A stretch of 64,000 bases of DNA from Terrabacter sp040702505 (GCF_040702505.1 NZ_JBFBLC010000001.1:1054001-1118000); one strand, 5' to 3'. Counted from the stretch's first letter, positions 8,271 through 18,177 are shown. The notes: generated by a model from the letters alone, not told the origin. A program made the numbers and translations.

Positions 8271-9837
8271 GTCCCCCTGCTTCCAGGCCGGCGACGATCT
8301 CATCGATAGCAGCCCTAAGCTCTGTCTGTCGAGCGACGACCTTCGCAAGTTCGGCGTTCAGATCTGCGATGACCACCGCTTCGGTGGTGTCCGCACCCTC
8401 GACGTAGGAAGCGACAGTGAGGTTGTAGCTGTTGGCAGCTACGTCACTGTTCAGGGCCAGCTTGGCAAAGTGGTCACTGTCCTCGCGCGCTACATAGGTG
8501 TCGAGGATCTTCTGCAGGTTGGCGTCCGAGAGCTTGTTCTTGTTGCCAGGGCGAACCGACTGTGCTGTGGCGTCGACGAACAGGACGGCGTTGTCCTTCT
8601 TGGACTTCTTGAGCACCAAGATGCACGTCGCGATAGTCGTGCCGAAAAAGAGGTCCGGCGGAAGCTGGATCACAGCGTCGACGTAGTTGTTGTCGATGAG
8701 GTACTTGCGGATCTTTTGCTCGGCCCCACCGCGGTACAGCACACCCGGGAACTCGACGATCGCGGCTGTGCCGTTGACTGCAAGCCACGACAGCATGTGC
8801 ATCGTGAAGGCGAGATCGGCCTTGCTCTTCGGAGCGAGGATGCCGGCCGGCGCGAACCGTGGGTCGTTGATCAGGAGTGGGTTGGCGTCGCCTTCCCACT
8901 TGATCGAGTACGGCGGGTTGCTGACGATCGCCTCGAACGGCTCGTCGTCCCAGTGAGCCGGGTCGATCAGAGTGTCACCGTGGGCGATGTTGAACTTCTC
9001 ATAGTTCACGTCGTGCAAGAACATGTTGATGCGGGCCAAGTTGTACGTCGTCAGGTTGATCTCCTGACCGAAGAAGCCTTGGCGGACGTTATCTTTGCCA
9101 AGCACCTTGGCGAACTTAAGCAGCAGCGAGCCCGAGCCGACAGCCGGGTCGTAAACCTTGTTGACCGCCGTCTTGCCGACCACCGTGATGCGGGCCAGCA
9201 GCTCTGAGACCTCCTGCGGCGTGTAGTACTCCCCACCCGACTTGCCTGCGGTGGCGGCATACATCTGCATCAGATACTCGTAGGCGTCGCCGAACGTGTC
9301 GATTGCGTGCCCGTTGAAGTCGCCCAGGTTGAGGTCCCCGATGGCGTCGAGCAGTTTGACCAGCTTCTCGTTCCGGCGAGCCACGGTGTTGCCGAGCTTG
9401 GCGCTGTTGACGTCAAGGTCATCGAACAGACCCTTGAGGTCGTCCTCAGAGTCGCTGCCTTTGGCCGAGCCCTCGATGTCGCCGAAGATCCGTTCGAGCG
9501 TCTCGTTGAGGTTCTCGTCGCGGGCCGCTCGCTTGCGGACGTTGGCGAACAGCTCGCTCGGCAGGATGTAAAAGCCCTTCTCGGCCACCGTCTCGCGGCG
9601 ACCGACCTCTGCCTGCTCATCCCTTAGTTTGGCGTAGTCGAAGCTGGCATCCCCGGCGCGACGTTCGCCCTCGTTGATGTAGGCGGTCAGGTTCTCCGAG
9701 ATGAAGCGGTAGAAGAGGATACCCAGTACGTAACTCTTGAAGTCCCAGCCGTCGACGGAGCCACGCAGATCGTTGGCGATCCGCCATATGGTCTTGTGAA
9801 GCTCGGCGCGCTGCCCCTCCCTGCTCGATGGGACCAC
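8257..9837 (-). CDS. hsdM: Type I restriction-modification DNA methyltransferase subunit
   Basis: A 526-residue protein with the N-terminal HsdM helical domain (ELHKTIWRIANDLRGSVDGW), AdoMet-binding motif I DPAVGSGSLL (~res 220) and catalytic motif IV SNPPYSIKW (~res 300), diagnostic of an N6-adenine methyltransferase. It is the first gene of the minus-strand hsd operon. The start at 9837 is the first ATG of the frame and leaves a 440-bp divergent region to the T4SS-like genes. Together with HsdS it methylates the host sites. Confidence 0.95.
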   Translation of the reverse strand: MVPSSREGQRAELHKTIWRIANDLRGSVDGWDFKSYVLGILFYRFISENLTAYINEGERRAGDASFDYAKLRDEQAEVGRRETVAEKGFYILPSELFANVRKRAARDENLNETLERIFGDIEGSAKGSDSEDDLKGLFDDLDVNSAKLGNTVARRNEKLVKLLDAIGDLNLGDFNGHAIDTFGDAYEYLMQMYAATAGKSGGEYYTPQEVSELLARITVVGKTAVNKVYDPAVGSGSLLLKFAKVLGKDNVRQGFFGQEINLTTYNLARINMFLHDVNYEKFNIAHGDTLIDPAHWDDEPFEAIVSNPPYSIKWEGDANPLLINDPRFAPAGILAPKSKADLAFTMHMLSWLAVNGTAAIVEFPGVLYRGGAEQKIRKYLIDNNYVDAVIQLPPDLFFGTTIATCILVLKKSKKDNAVLFVDATAQSVRPGNKNKLSDANLQKILDTYVAREDSDHFAKLALNSDVAANSYNLTVASYVEGADTTEAVVIADLNAELAKVVARQTELRAAIDEIVAGLEAGGHEAV

Positions 9838-10281
9838 TACCGCATCCCCCTCGCCCTGAGGTTGGGCGTGGATACCGCTGTCACTTGGCTCATGTTGAGG
9901 CGTAACTCCTCCACGCCCGAGGCGTGTTCTGGTTCTGGTGTCTGTTCGCGCTCAACCTATCTGGGTCCATCGACGGCTTGCGGTCACCCCGCGGAGGCCC
10001 GCAACAACGGTCATCGGGGACTACGGCACGTCGCGCATCCCCCCACATCGCCGAGCTCACCGGCCGACCGCCGCTGGCGACACTCCAGCGAGGGTGGTGG
10101 CGGCTCCCGTCAGGCACGCCGGGGCGACGGTGGTCGAGAACACCTCAGGGGCGAACGTGAACGCCGGGCGAGAGGTGGTTCAAGAGTTGGTCACGCGTCG
10201 GCGTGTTTCTTCTTCCCGGTCGCCCGTACCGCGGTGCTCTGGAGTGGGCGATCTGCCCGATTCCATCCGGAAGGGGACACC
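9838..10281. other. Divergent promoter region between hsdM and the secretion genes
   Basis: A 444-bp stretch with no convincing gene. It must contain the leftward hsd promoter and the rightward promoter of the secretion gene run. A short hairpin (CACGCC/GGCGTG) lies near 9910-9925. I cannot assign promoter boxes with confidence. Confidence 0.45.
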
Positions 10282-10533
10282 ATGAGCACCATCGCATCGC
10301 TGGCCACCGCGGCCGGCACGACCGGCCTCCAGGGCTGGATCAAGTCCAACATCATCCCGCTGCTGCTCCTCCTGGTAGCAACGATGCTGTTCGTCCTCGC
10401 GCAGCGCGGCGACAACGCCAAGGCCATGCGCGTGGTCGCCGGCGTTGTCATCGCACTGGCCGTGCTGGGCCTTGCGACGAGTGGCAAGGCAGACAGCGTG
10501 GGGTCGTGGATGGCCTCCCTCATCACGGGATGA
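10282..10533 (+). CDS. Small membrane protein, VirB2-like position and topology
   Basis: An 83-residue protein with two hydrophobic segments, IIPLLLLLVATMLFVLA (~25-41) and VVAGVVIALAVLGLA (~52-66), joined by a short charged loop (QRGDNAKAMR). This is the two-helix topology of VirB2/TrbC pilins and of the small membrane proteins that open Gram-positive T4SS operons. ATG 10282 is preceded by AAGGGGAC; longer readings upstream lack a ribosome-binding site. It heads a run of closely spaced plus-strand genes reaching 18076. No cleavable signal peptide is obvious, so pilin function is inferred from topology and place. Confidence 0.6.
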   Translation: MSTIASLATAAGTTGLQGWIKSNIIPLLLLLVATMLFVLAQRGDNAKAMRVVAGVVIALAVLGLATSGKADSVGSWMASLITG

Positions 10534-10540
10534 GCTGACC

Positions 10541-10984
10541 ATGCGACTGCCTGTCGACGACGAGATCTATAACGTCAACTCCGTCTGGTTGGGGCCGCCC
10601 AACCGCACCTTGCCGTTCCGAGCCCGGTACAGCGCCTACATGGTCGGCTCGGTTGTGTTCGTGCTCCTGCAGATCGTGGAACGGCGCCTCGGCATCGGGC
10701 TCGGCTTCTTCTCCCTGGCCTACAGCGTGCTCGCCACCGTCGCCCTGACACGCCTGATCCTGTCGGTGGTGAATCACGATCGACCGCTGGGCGCCGTGCT
10801 GGCCGCGTTCGCCCATGAGGTCTCCGCACCGCGTGATGACGACAAGGTCACGGTGCACACAGTCCGCCCGGCTCGAGTGCGTGCCGTCCCCTCGCGCCCG
10901 AGCCGGGCTCAACGTAAGGCCCAGCACCGTACTGACCGGGCCGCCGCTCTAAGGGACGCTGCCATCGGGAGGACGAGCTCATGA
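10541..10984 (+). CDS. VirB3/PrgI-like membrane protein
   Basis: A 147-residue protein with two adjacent transmembrane helices (YMVGSVVFVLLQIV at ~30-45 and GFFSLAYSVLATVALTRLIL at ~50-70) and a basic cytosolic C-terminal tail (RAQRKAQHRTDRAA). Size, topology and location directly before the VirB4 gene match VirB3/PrgI-type T4SS inner-membrane components. It lies 7 bp after the preceding gene and its stop overlaps the VirB4 start by four bases, which indicates co-translation. Confidence 0.65.
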   Translation: MRLPVDDEIYNVNSVWLGPPNRTLPFRARYSAYMVGSVVFVLLQIVERRLGIGLGFFSLAYSVLATVALTRLILSVVNHDRPLGAVLAAFAHEVSAPRDDDKVTVHTVRPARVRAVPSRPSRAQRKAQHRTDRAAALRDAAIGRTSS

Positions 10985-13602
10985 CCGGCAAGCGTGGCCT
11001 GGCGCTGCGGCGCATCTCCGGGCACTGCACGGTGACCGCTCAGAAGGTCATGGCTTGGTACCTACTCGACCCGCAGGGCTGGTCCTTTCGCCCCGACAGG
11101 GTCCGGGAGCAGTTGATCATCGACGGCGCCGACGTGTTGTCGCAGCTCGCGAAGCGGGAGGTTCACCTCCGTGTGACCACGCGCCCCTATCCGGTGGCCA
11201 AGTGGGCGCGGGATCACGACGCGAACGCGCCAGCCCCGCTCCCCGGGTGGGGCAACCATCTGGCGACGGATCAGAAGCGCCTGGCGTCGCTGTCAATGGC
11301 GGACAAGGAGGTCTACCTCGGCGTCGAGATCCCGCACCGCAGCCCGCTGTTCAAGGCGCTCGGCTCCATCGGGGACAGCGTCAGCGATGCCTTTGGCGGT
11401 GCTGCGGCTCACCGGGAAGTCACTGCCCTCGAGAAGCAGGTTCGCGCCACCGACGAGCTGATGGGCTCACCGGGCATCGAGGCCGCTCCCGCGACCCCTC
11501 GGGAGTTGGAGTGGCTGCTACATAGATCCTGCTCTCTAGGCCTACCGGCCCCGCTCACGCTCGGCGCCGTCGACGAGCCGAGTTGGGACGTGGACGACCT
11601 GGGCGAGTTCACGGACCGGGTGAACTGGTTCGCCACGCCGTACGGACGAACCCTGCGTGTCGTCGGAGAACACGACGACCGGCGGATCGAACGACACGTA
11701 TGCGTGCTCTCCGTCGGGCGCATGACCGACCTCGACATCCCGCCGGGCATCCCGTGGATGCAGCGCACGGACGAGCTCCCCTTTCCGGTGGAGTGGTCGG
11801 GACGCGTCCAGGTCGAGGATGCCGCGAAGGTCGGTGCTGCCATGCGCCGAAACATCCAAAAGATCCGAGCTCAGGCGAACCACTACGAGCTAGAGCACCA
11901 CGAGCCCGCTCCCGGAGCCCTAGAACGTCAGGCGTCCCGTGCCCTCGCGGTCGAGGACGAGATCTCCATGGGACTCTCCGGGCTCTCGACCCGCACCACG
12001 GGGTGGTACCGGATCGCCGTCTCGGGAGCTACGGAGGATGAGGCGATCGATCGCGCGAGCCTCGTCCGCAAGCTCTACGCGCCACAGGTGACGATCGCCC
12101 GTCCACAGGACCAGTACTCCGTCGCTCGTGAGTTCATCCCCGGAGAACGTCTCGGCTCGACTGCCTACCGGCGCCGCATGCCGGTCACGACACTTGCTGC
12201 GGCGGTGCCCGCGGCCACGGCCACTGTCGGCGACCGCGTCGGGATCCATCTCGGCCAGACGTCCGGAACATCGGCGCGAGTGGTGACGTGGGAGCCCTGG
12301 CTGGCCACCGAACGCGGCGAGGAGTCCGGGTTGGCGGTCCTGTGTGCTGGGCTCGGTGGCGGAAAGTCCACGGCCGGCGGCAACATCATCTACCGCACCG
12401 TCATCCAGGGCGTTCCCTGGACGGTGCTCGATCCGTCCGGCAGGCTGACCGCCCTCACCCGGCTGCCCGAGCTGGCGCCGTACTCACGAGCGGTGGACCT
12501 GCTCGACGCCGCGGCAGGATCGCTTTCGACTTACCGTGTCATCGCGGAGCCCGATCGCCGTCACTACGCAGACGAGGCCGGCTGGCGGGCCGCGATGGAA
12601 CAGGCCAAAGACACTCGGCGGCTCCTCACGAGCAGCGTCCTGCGCGCGATGCTGCCGAAGCAGCTCCAGGAACACGTCCTCTCCGAAGTCGCACTTATGC
12701 GAGCGGTTGGCTCGGTTCCCGCGCATGCCTGGTCCTCGTGCGACCAGGTCGTCACGGCCTTGGCTCAACTCGATCGCGGCCCGAGTGGGGAGCAGACTGG
12801 CGATCCAGAACTAGCCCGTCACGCCGGCTACATGGCCGACTTTCTGCGAGAGGCTGCCAAGACCAGCCACGGGCGGTTGATCTTCCCCGCAGGGCGTCCC
12901 GCCACCGACATCGATGCGGATCCGCTCCTGACGGTCTACTCGCTGCGCGGTCTGGCTCTGCCCGATGAGGCGACCCAAGGCGGCGAGGATCTCGACGAGC
13001 GCCTGTCGATGTGCGTCATGTACCTCGCAGCGTGGCTGACGCAACGCGGCATGTACTTCGGCGACGTCCATGCCCGCAAGGGAATCTTCATCGACGAGGC
13101 GTGGGCTCTGTCGACATTCTCGAGCGGTCGACGGTTCATCGATCGAGCTGCCCGGGACTCTCGCAAGCACAACACCCGCGTCCTCATGGCTTCCCAGAAC
13201 CCGGCGGACCTGCTGAAGCTCGACCTAGCCAACCTTTGCTCCGCCGCGTTCATCGGCCGCCTGACCGGCGAGGACGCCCAGACGGACGCCTTGCGCTTCC
13301 TTCCCGGCATCCGCGAGGGCCTGGGCTACGAGCAGATCTTCGGCACCCTGTCGCGTCCCTCCCGGGACGGGCTGCGGGGACCTCGGGAGTTCGTCTTCAG
13401 CGACGGCTCCGGCGGCATCGAGCGCATCCGGATGGATCTGTCGGCCCACCCGCAGCTGCTCGAGGCTCTGAACACCACCGCTGCACCCGACAAGGCTCGC
13501 AACCGGGTCCAGCGGGCCAGCGGCACGGCGGGAACGAGCGATTGGAGCCCCGTCGCGGAGGCAGACGAGTTGGAAGTCGATGCTAAGAGAGCGAGTGCCT
13601 GA
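10981..13602 (+). CDS. VirB4-type conjugative transfer ATPase
   Basis: An 873-residue protein of the VirB4/TraC/TrbE class, the ATPase that powers T4SS assembly and export. The C-terminal RecA-like domain has Walker A GLGGGKST (~res 457-464) and Walker B GIFIDEAW (~res 700), followed by a sensor-like MASQNPADL. The N-terminal half has the alpha/beta layout typical of VirB4 proteins and no membrane helix, so it works at the cytosolic face. It follows the VirB3-like gene with an ATGA overlap and precedes the channel-like gene by one base. Its presence marks the run as a T4SS rather than the single-protein transfer apparatus usual for AICEs. Confidence 0.88.
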   Translation: MTGKRGLALRRISGHCTVTAQKVMAWYLLDPQGWSFRPDRVREQLIIDGADVLSQLAKREVHLRVTTRPYPVAKWARDHDANAPAPLPGWGNHLATDQKRLASLSMADKEVYLGVEIPHRSPLFKALGSIGDSVSDAFGGAAAHREVTALEKQVRATDELMGSPGIEAAPATPRELEWLLHRSCSLGLPAPLTLGAVDEPSWDVDDLGEFTDRVNWFATPYGRTLRVVGEHDDRRIERHVCVLSVGRMTDLDIPPGIPWMQRTDELPFPVEWSGRVQVEDAAKVGAAMRRNIQKIRAQANHYELEHHEPAPGALERQASRALAVEDEISMGLSGLSTRTTGWYRIAVSGATEDEAIDRASLVRKLYAPQVTIARPQDQYSVAREFIPGERLGSTAYRRRMPVTTLAAAVPAATATVGDRVGIHLGQTSGTSARVVTWEPWLATERGEESGLAVLCAGLGGGKSTAGGNIIYRTVIQGVPWTVLDPSGRLTALTRLPELAPYSRAVDLLDAAAGSLSTYRVIAEPDRRHYADEAGWRAAMEQAKDTRRLLTSSVLRAMLPKQLQEHVLSEVALMRAVGSVPAHAWSSCDQVVTALAQLDRGPSGEQTGDPELARHAGYMADFLREAAKTSHGRLIFPAGRPATDIDADPLLTVYSLRGLALPDEATQGGEDLDERLSMCVMYLAAWLTQRGMYFGDVHARKGIFIDEAWALSTFSSGRRFIDRAARDSRKHNTRVLMASQNPADLLKLDLANLCSAAFIGRLTGEDAQTDALRFLPGIREGLGYEQIFGTLSRPSRDGLRGPREFVFSDGSGGIERIRMDLSAHPQLLEALNTTAAPDKARNRVQRASGTAGTSDWSPVAEADELEVDAKRASA

Positions 13603-13603
13603 G

Positions 13604-15664
13604 ATGTCGGCCGCTGTTTGCCGCCGGCGCCTGCTGCTCGCCCTACTGGCCTGCTTGGGCGCACTGGTCGCCCTCACCGCACCGGCGTCGGCAACTCCGA
13701 TGGCCCCGTCGGCCACGCAGGCGGCCCTTCCAGCGGCACCGTGGGACTGCAAGACCGCTCCGACGGCGTCGTTGCCAGACACTGGTCTGCCCGGGTTCTT
13801 CGATCCGGCACCCGATCCCATCCCGCCCAAGGGAGACCCGTGGGCCCGACCCCGGAGCACCACCCTCTACGACCAGTACGGGTATGCCGGGCTCGGATGG
13901 AGCACCTACGACACCGGTTGCGTCGGCGGACTGGGGGAGATGGACGCGACCGTCGACACCTTCATCGGCAACGCACTGATGGGCGGCGGCGTATGGATCA
14001 GCGCCGCCACCAACGGGATTCACAACCGCGTCTCGCAGCCGCAGCAGTACATGAAGCCATTGGACAACGTCGTCGCAACGGTCACCAACCGCCTCCATGA
14101 CTCAATCTGGTCGCCGTGGGGCATGGTCTCCCTGCTCGGCGTGGCTGTGTTGTTGCTCGTCTACTCGTTGCAGGGCCGGCTCTCCGCCCTCATGTCAGGC
14201 GCAGTCTGGGCGCTGTTCGTCCTCGTCGTCCTGTCCGGGGTATCCCAGTACCCGACACGTGTCGCAGGCTTCTTCGACCAAGCGGTCACCAGCTCCGTCG
14301 CATCGGTCAACCAAGGCGCGGCGGACCTCACAGGCTCTAACACTGGAGACGCGACTCGCGCCCAAGGTGCCCTCATCGTCGACGACATTCTCTACCAGTC
14401 GTGGTTGCGAGGAGAGTTCGGCGATCCCGGCAGTCCGGCGGCCAAGAAGTGGGGACCTTTGTTGTTCCGGGAGTCGACGTTCAGCCGAGCCGAGCTCGCC
14501 GCGGCGCGGTCCGTCCCCGACGGGGTTCAGAAGAAAACGGAGCAGAAGGCCAACGACTGGGTTGCCACCACCCAGGAGATTCAGGACCAGGATCCGCTCG
14601 CCTATGCCGCAGTCCAAGGCAAGGCGAAGGGACGAGCGGGGGCGGGCTTCATGGCCTTCGTTGGAGTCACCTTCACGGCCGTCTTCAGGCTGGTCGCCGA
14701 CATCTTCGTGTTCGCCGGCTTGGTCATGCTGCGGTTGCTGGTCATGTTCTTCCCGGCCGCCGCCGTCTTCGGTGTCATCGCTCCGATGGCGAGCATCGTC
14801 CGGCGAATCGGCAACATCGCTGGTGCCTCCGTCGTGAACGTCATCGCCTTCGGGGTCGGCTCTGCGATCCACAGCGTGGCGATCGCAGCCATCATTCAGC
14901 AGGCCAACGGAGTCGGGATGGGCGTCCTATCCCTGATCCTGTGCCTGGTCGTCTCCCTCGCTGCCTTCGTCCTGCTCATGCCGCTCCTGTCGTTGACGAG
15001 CATGCTCGGGCAGGCCTCGCACCGTTCCCTGCTGCGCAAGGTGAGCCGCAGCACGGCGGGCTACTTCGTCGGGCGGAAGGCCGTGGAGGACGGCGAGGAG
15101 GATGCTGCGAAGAAGATCGTCGGTGGGAAGCACACCGGGACCAAGTCGGATGAGGAGGGTCAGGGTCTTCCAAACGACGCCGGGCCTTCTCGATACGTCC
15201 GTCGGGTCAACCTGCCTCCGGAGTCGATTGGGAGACGGTTCGACAGCGTCGCGTGGACTCAGCCGGACGTGCCCGACCACGAACGCCATGTGGCTGGACG
15301 GGTCAGCGAGCTTCAGCGCCGGCTTCCAAGCTCGACGCCAGCCGCCACTGAACGCGCCGCGGCGGCGCACTCCTACCCCGGGGTCCGTGCGCACCCGTCG
15401 AGTGGCGGTGTTCCTGAGACGGTGGAAGTCCGACCTTCTGGAGCACACCACGCCACCGGCGCGATGCCGGATCGAGGCATCGAGGGCCAGCTCGTCGACG
15501 AGGTCCCGACGGACCTCAAGGTCCTGACGCCCATTGCTCGCACGCACGACTCACACGCCGAAGTCACTGAACAGGGACTGCGGGTGCGGATGTTCGACGC
15601 CGACACCAAGTCGATGGTCACGGTCGAGCCCGGCGAGTTCGAGCGAGGTGAACGAGGTGTCTAG
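13604..15664 (+). CDS. VirB6/TrbL-like polytopic membrane protein
   Basis: A 686-residue protein. It has an N-terminal signal segment (RRRLLLALLACLGALVAL ending in APASA), an extracytoplasmic part to ~res 165, then at least five hydrophobic helices (~170-225 and ~350-470, e.g. GMVSLLGVAVLLLVYSL and VVNVIAFGVGSAIHSVA), and a long hydrophilic C-terminal tail (~490-686). This is the TrbL/VirB6 layout of Gram-positive T4SS channel proteins. ATG 13604 gives a clean signal peptide. An ATG at 13580 in frame would overlap VirB4 by 23 bp and spoil it. Confidence 0.7.
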   Translation: MSAAVCRRRLLLALLACLGALVALTAPASATPMAPSATQAALPAAPWDCKTAPTASLPDTGLPGFFDPAPDPIPPKGDPWARPRSTTLYDQYGYAGLGWSTYDTGCVGGLGEMDATVDTFIGNALMGGGVWISAATNGIHNRVSQPQQYMKPLDNVVATVTNRLHDSIWSPWGMVSLLGVAVLLLVYSLQGRLSALMSGAVWALFVLVVLSGVSQYPTRVAGFFDQAVTSSVASVNQGAADLTGSNTGDATRAQGALIVDDILYQSWLRGEFGDPGSPAAKKWGPLLFRESTFSRAELAAARSVPDGVQKKTEQKANDWVATTQEIQDQDPLAYAAVQGKAKGRAGAGFMAFVGVTFTAVFRLVADIFVFAGLVMLRLLVMFFPAAAVFGVIAPMASIVRRIGNIAGASVVNVIAFGVGSAIHSVAIAAIIQQANGVGMGVLSLILCLVVSLAAFVLLMPLLSLTSMLGQASHRSLLRKVSRSTAGYFVGRKAVEDGEEDAAKKIVGGKHTGTKSDEEGQGLPNDAGPSRYVRRVNLPPESIGRRFDSVAWTQPDVPDHERHVAGRVSELQRRLPSSTPAATERAAAAHSYPGVRAHPSSGGVPETVEVRPSGAHHATGAMPDRGIEGQLVDEVPTDLKVLTPIARTHDSHAEVTEQGLRVRMFDADTKSMVTVEPGEFERGERGV

Positions 15665-16274
15665 CCGTCTTCATCGACTGATCGAGTGGCCGCTGTGGTC
15701 GTGGAGGCATCTCGCGATCACCACAGTCGTCCTCCTCGCCGCGCTGGCACTGGTCGGAAAGGCCACGAACGCTCTCAGCGCCCAGGCCACCGCAGCGTCC
15801 GCCACGGCGCCGGTGACACCGTCAGCGCCGCCGCCGACCAGCTCGAAGACCTCGTCGAGTGCCACGGCCGCGGTTGTCCCGACTCCCCAGGCGAGCCACT
15901 CGTCTACTGGCGCAGCCGAGGCCGGTGCCCCGTGCGAGGACGTCGCCACTTCGTTCATGAACGCCTGGGTTCGGACGAACCTGCCCGCCGAGGAGTGGCT
16001 CAGGGGTATGCGCCCCTTCGCGTCGCCTGATCTCTTGGCCCAGCTGAGCCGTACTGACCCCGCCCGTGTTCCCGCGCGCAGGGTCACCGGAAGGCCGGTA
16101 GGCGTCGTGACCGAGTCAGGTGCCCACGCTCTTCGATTCGCAACGGATGGGGGCCGGGTCGACGCGTCGACGCAGAAGCGGGGATCGTCGTGCGTTGTCG
16201 GTGACATCGAGCCCGCGGGCGACGTCCCGGGTGCGCCGACGCCCTCGCTGACGCCCTCGGCGGCGGCAGGCTGA
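15657..16274 (+). CDS. Single-pass membrane protein of the secretion operon, VirB8-like position
   Basis: A 205-residue protein with a short cytosolic N-terminus, one transmembrane helix (LAITTVVLLAALALVG, ~res 20-36), a Ser/Thr/Pro/Ala-rich linker (~45-85) and a small outer domain with two cysteines (PCEDVATSFMNAW and SCVVGDIEP). GTG 15657 is placed by the GAGGTGA at 15645-15651 and overlaps the previous stop by eight bases. The topology fits the VirB8/TcpC class of T4SS scaffold proteins, but the outer domain is short and I see no sequence motif that proves it. Confidence 0.5.
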   Translation: MSSRLHRLIEWPLWSWRHLAITTVVLLAALALVGKATNALSAQATAASATAPVTPSAPPPTSSKTSSSATAAVVPTPQASHSSTGAAEAGAPCEDVATSFMNAWVRTNLPAEEWLRGMRPFASPDLLAQLSRTDPARVPARRVTGRPVGVVTESGAHALRFATDGGRVDASTQKRGSSCVVGDIEPAGDVPGAPTPSLTPSAAAG

Positions 16275-16275
16275 C

Positions 16276-17394
16276 ATGGTCGCTCCTCTCGTCATCGCAG
16301 GTCGGGCGCTGCTGTGGCGCCGGATCCGCCGGCTGCTCATCGCCGTTCTCCCTCTCGCGGTGGTCGCCGGCCTGGCGGTGGCGCTGTTGCTCGCGCTGGT
16401 GGGCGGTTCGGGCAGTCAGGAAGTTCCGTCCACGGGAGGGGGCTGCCCGGGTGCGGCGGTGGAGGGCGTGAGCGCAGGAGGACGACCGAAGGGGCTCACC
16501 GCGGAACAAGCTGCCAATGCGAAGACGATCGTCGCCGTGGGACGCGAGCTCCACGTGCCTTCGTACGGCTGGGTCGTCGCGGTGGCCACGGCGATGCAGG
16601 AGTCCAACCTCATGAACATCCCGTACGGGGACCGCGACAGCGTGGGCCTCTTCCAGCAACGCACGGCGTGGGGTAGCGCTGCGGACAGATTGGATCCGGC
16701 CAAGTCAGCACGGATGTTCTACCTCGGAGGGGAGCAGGGACAGCCAGGGCTGGTCGACATCGCCGGCTTCGAGCGGATGTCAGTCACGGATGCCGCACAG
16801 GCCGTGCAGCGCAGCGCGTTCCCGAACGCATACGCGAAGTGGCAGTCGCTTGCGACTCGGGTTGTTGCGAGCCCGACGGTGCTCTCCGCAGCGTGTTACG
16901 CCAACGCCGCCTTCTTAGGCGACGGTAGTGCGGGGGGAAAGGCCGTGGCGGCCGCGCTCACCCAGGTAGGGGTGCCTTACGCCTGGGGCGGCGGTGGTCC
17001 TGGCGGACCGACCAACGGATTCGGGGCTGGTGCAGGCGTCCTCGGGTTCGACTGCTCGTCATTGATGCAGTACGCGTGGCATCGGGCGGGCGTGGATCTG
17101 CCGCGTGTTGCCAGCGCGCAGGCCACCGCGGTTCAGCGATTGCCTCTTGACCCCAAGGTCTGGCAGGCCGGCGACCTGGTGTTTCTGCACGCAGCTGGCG
17201 ATCCCCCTGACTACTTCCACCACGTGGCGATGTACGACGGCCAAGGAGGCATCGTGCAGGCCCCTAGGCCGGGTTTGACTGTCGAGGTCGTGCATGACTT
17301 CATGACCATCGACTACTACAAGCGCGAGGTGGCTTTCGTAGGTCGCGTCGGCGTGGCCGGTCCTTCGGGTCGGATGGTGGTCAACGGTGGATGA
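16276..17394 (+). CDS. Two-domain cell-wall hydrolase (lysozyme-like plus NlpC/P60), VirB1-like
   Basis: A 372-residue protein with an N-terminal membrane anchor (LIAVLPLAVVAGLAVALLLAL). A lysozyme-like transglycosylase domain follows (~70-205; TAMQESNL supplies the expected catalytic Glu, then DSVGLFQQR), and then a C-terminal NlpC/P60 domain (~220-360) with catalytic Cys in FDCSSLMQYAW and His in FHHVAMYDG. Such enzymes open peptidoglycan locally for T4SS assembly in Gram-positive conjugative systems. It begins two bases after the previous gene and overlaps the next by eight. Confidence 0.88.
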   Translation: MVAPLVIAGRALLWRRIRRLLIAVLPLAVVAGLAVALLLALVGGSGSQEVPSTGGGCPGAAVEGVSAGGRPKGLTAEQAANAKTIVAVGRELHVPSYGWVVAVATAMQESNLMNIPYGDRDSVGLFQQRTAWGSAADRLDPAKSARMFYLGGEQGQPGLVDIAGFERMSVTDAAQAVQRSAFPNAYAKWQSLATRVVASPTVLSAACYANAAFLGDGSAGGKAVAAALTQVGVPYAWGGGGPGGPTNGFGAGAGVLGFDCSSLMQYAWHRAGVDLPRVASAQATAVQRLPLDPKVWQAGDLVFLHAAGDPPDYFHHVAMYDGQGGIVQAPRPGLTVEVVHDFMTIDYYKREVAFVGRVGVAGPSGRMVVNGG

Positions 17395-18076
17395 GCTGAC
17401 GCCCGGAGATGTCGACCGACGCTTTGGAGCCCTCGTCGGGGCGTTCGGGTGGGACGACGACCAGTCCCAGGACCTGACGAATGGCGTGCCAGCGACATTG
17501 GTCCGGCGTCTTCGTCCGGGGGATGCCGTTCCTGTCAATGCGAGGGCACGGTTCCTGATGACGACGTTCCAGGGCGAGCAGTTGGCTGCGCACGGTTGGC
17601 GCACCGATCTGCGAATCGGGTCTTCGGAGCTCAGGGACGTCCCGGGCCTCAAGCAGCCGGGAGTGCAACTGGTGGATGAGCGCGAGCACTACCTGGCGCG
17701 CAGCGAAGAGGCGGTTTGGGTGGACATCTCCCGCGTCTGGGTGGAAGAGCTGGTGCATGTCCCTCGATCACGAGTCGCAACCGACGAGTCATGGCTTCGA
17801 CCAGTGCTCGAAGACCAAAACGCACCGCACCTCGAGCCGTTGCATCCTGTGGCAGGACGGCCCCATCTCATCGGCGCGCGAGTCGTACGCGCCTTGGGAG
17901 ATGGCAGGTATGACGTCGATCTACGCGCCGTCTCGGGACCCATGATGAGTAGTGACGGCACGCTGGCGGTCGCAGTGGTGGCCGAGTCCCAGTGGTACCG
18001 GTGGCATCAGAGCAGCTACACGGCGGCGGACCGGACGGTGGGTCACCTGCCAGCCGAGGGCCTGTGGGTGGAATGA
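17387..18076 (+). CDS. Unknown protein at the end of the secretion operon
   Basis: A 229-residue soluble, acidic protein starting at GTG 17387, inside the end of the hydrolase gene. No transmembrane segment, signal peptide or family motif is recognised. It is rich in Trp, Arg and Val and reads like a beta-rich domain towards the C-terminus (RYDVDLRAVSG, LAVAVVAESQWYRWHQ). Coupled translation with the wall hydrolase suggests a function in the same transfer process. I do not recognise the family. Confidence 0.6.
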   Translation: MDELTPGDVDRRFGALVGAFGWDDDQSQDLTNGVPATLVRRLRPGDAVPVNARARFLMTTFQGEQLAAHGWRTDLRIGSSELRDVPGLKQPGVQLVDEREHYLARSEEAVWVDISRVWVEELVHVPRSRVATDESWLRPVLEDQNAPHLEPLHPVAGRPHLIGARVVRALGDGRYDVDLRAVSGPMMSSDGTLAVAVVAESQWYRWHQSSYTAADRTVGHLPAEGLWVE

Positions 18077-18177
18077 GACCACTAGCGCACCTCGGTAGGT
18101 CGTCCGGCGCGGCCCTTCGTACACCTACGCTGAGGGTCTATATCGTCATCCTATTCATGAGTGCATGGAAGGATGAG

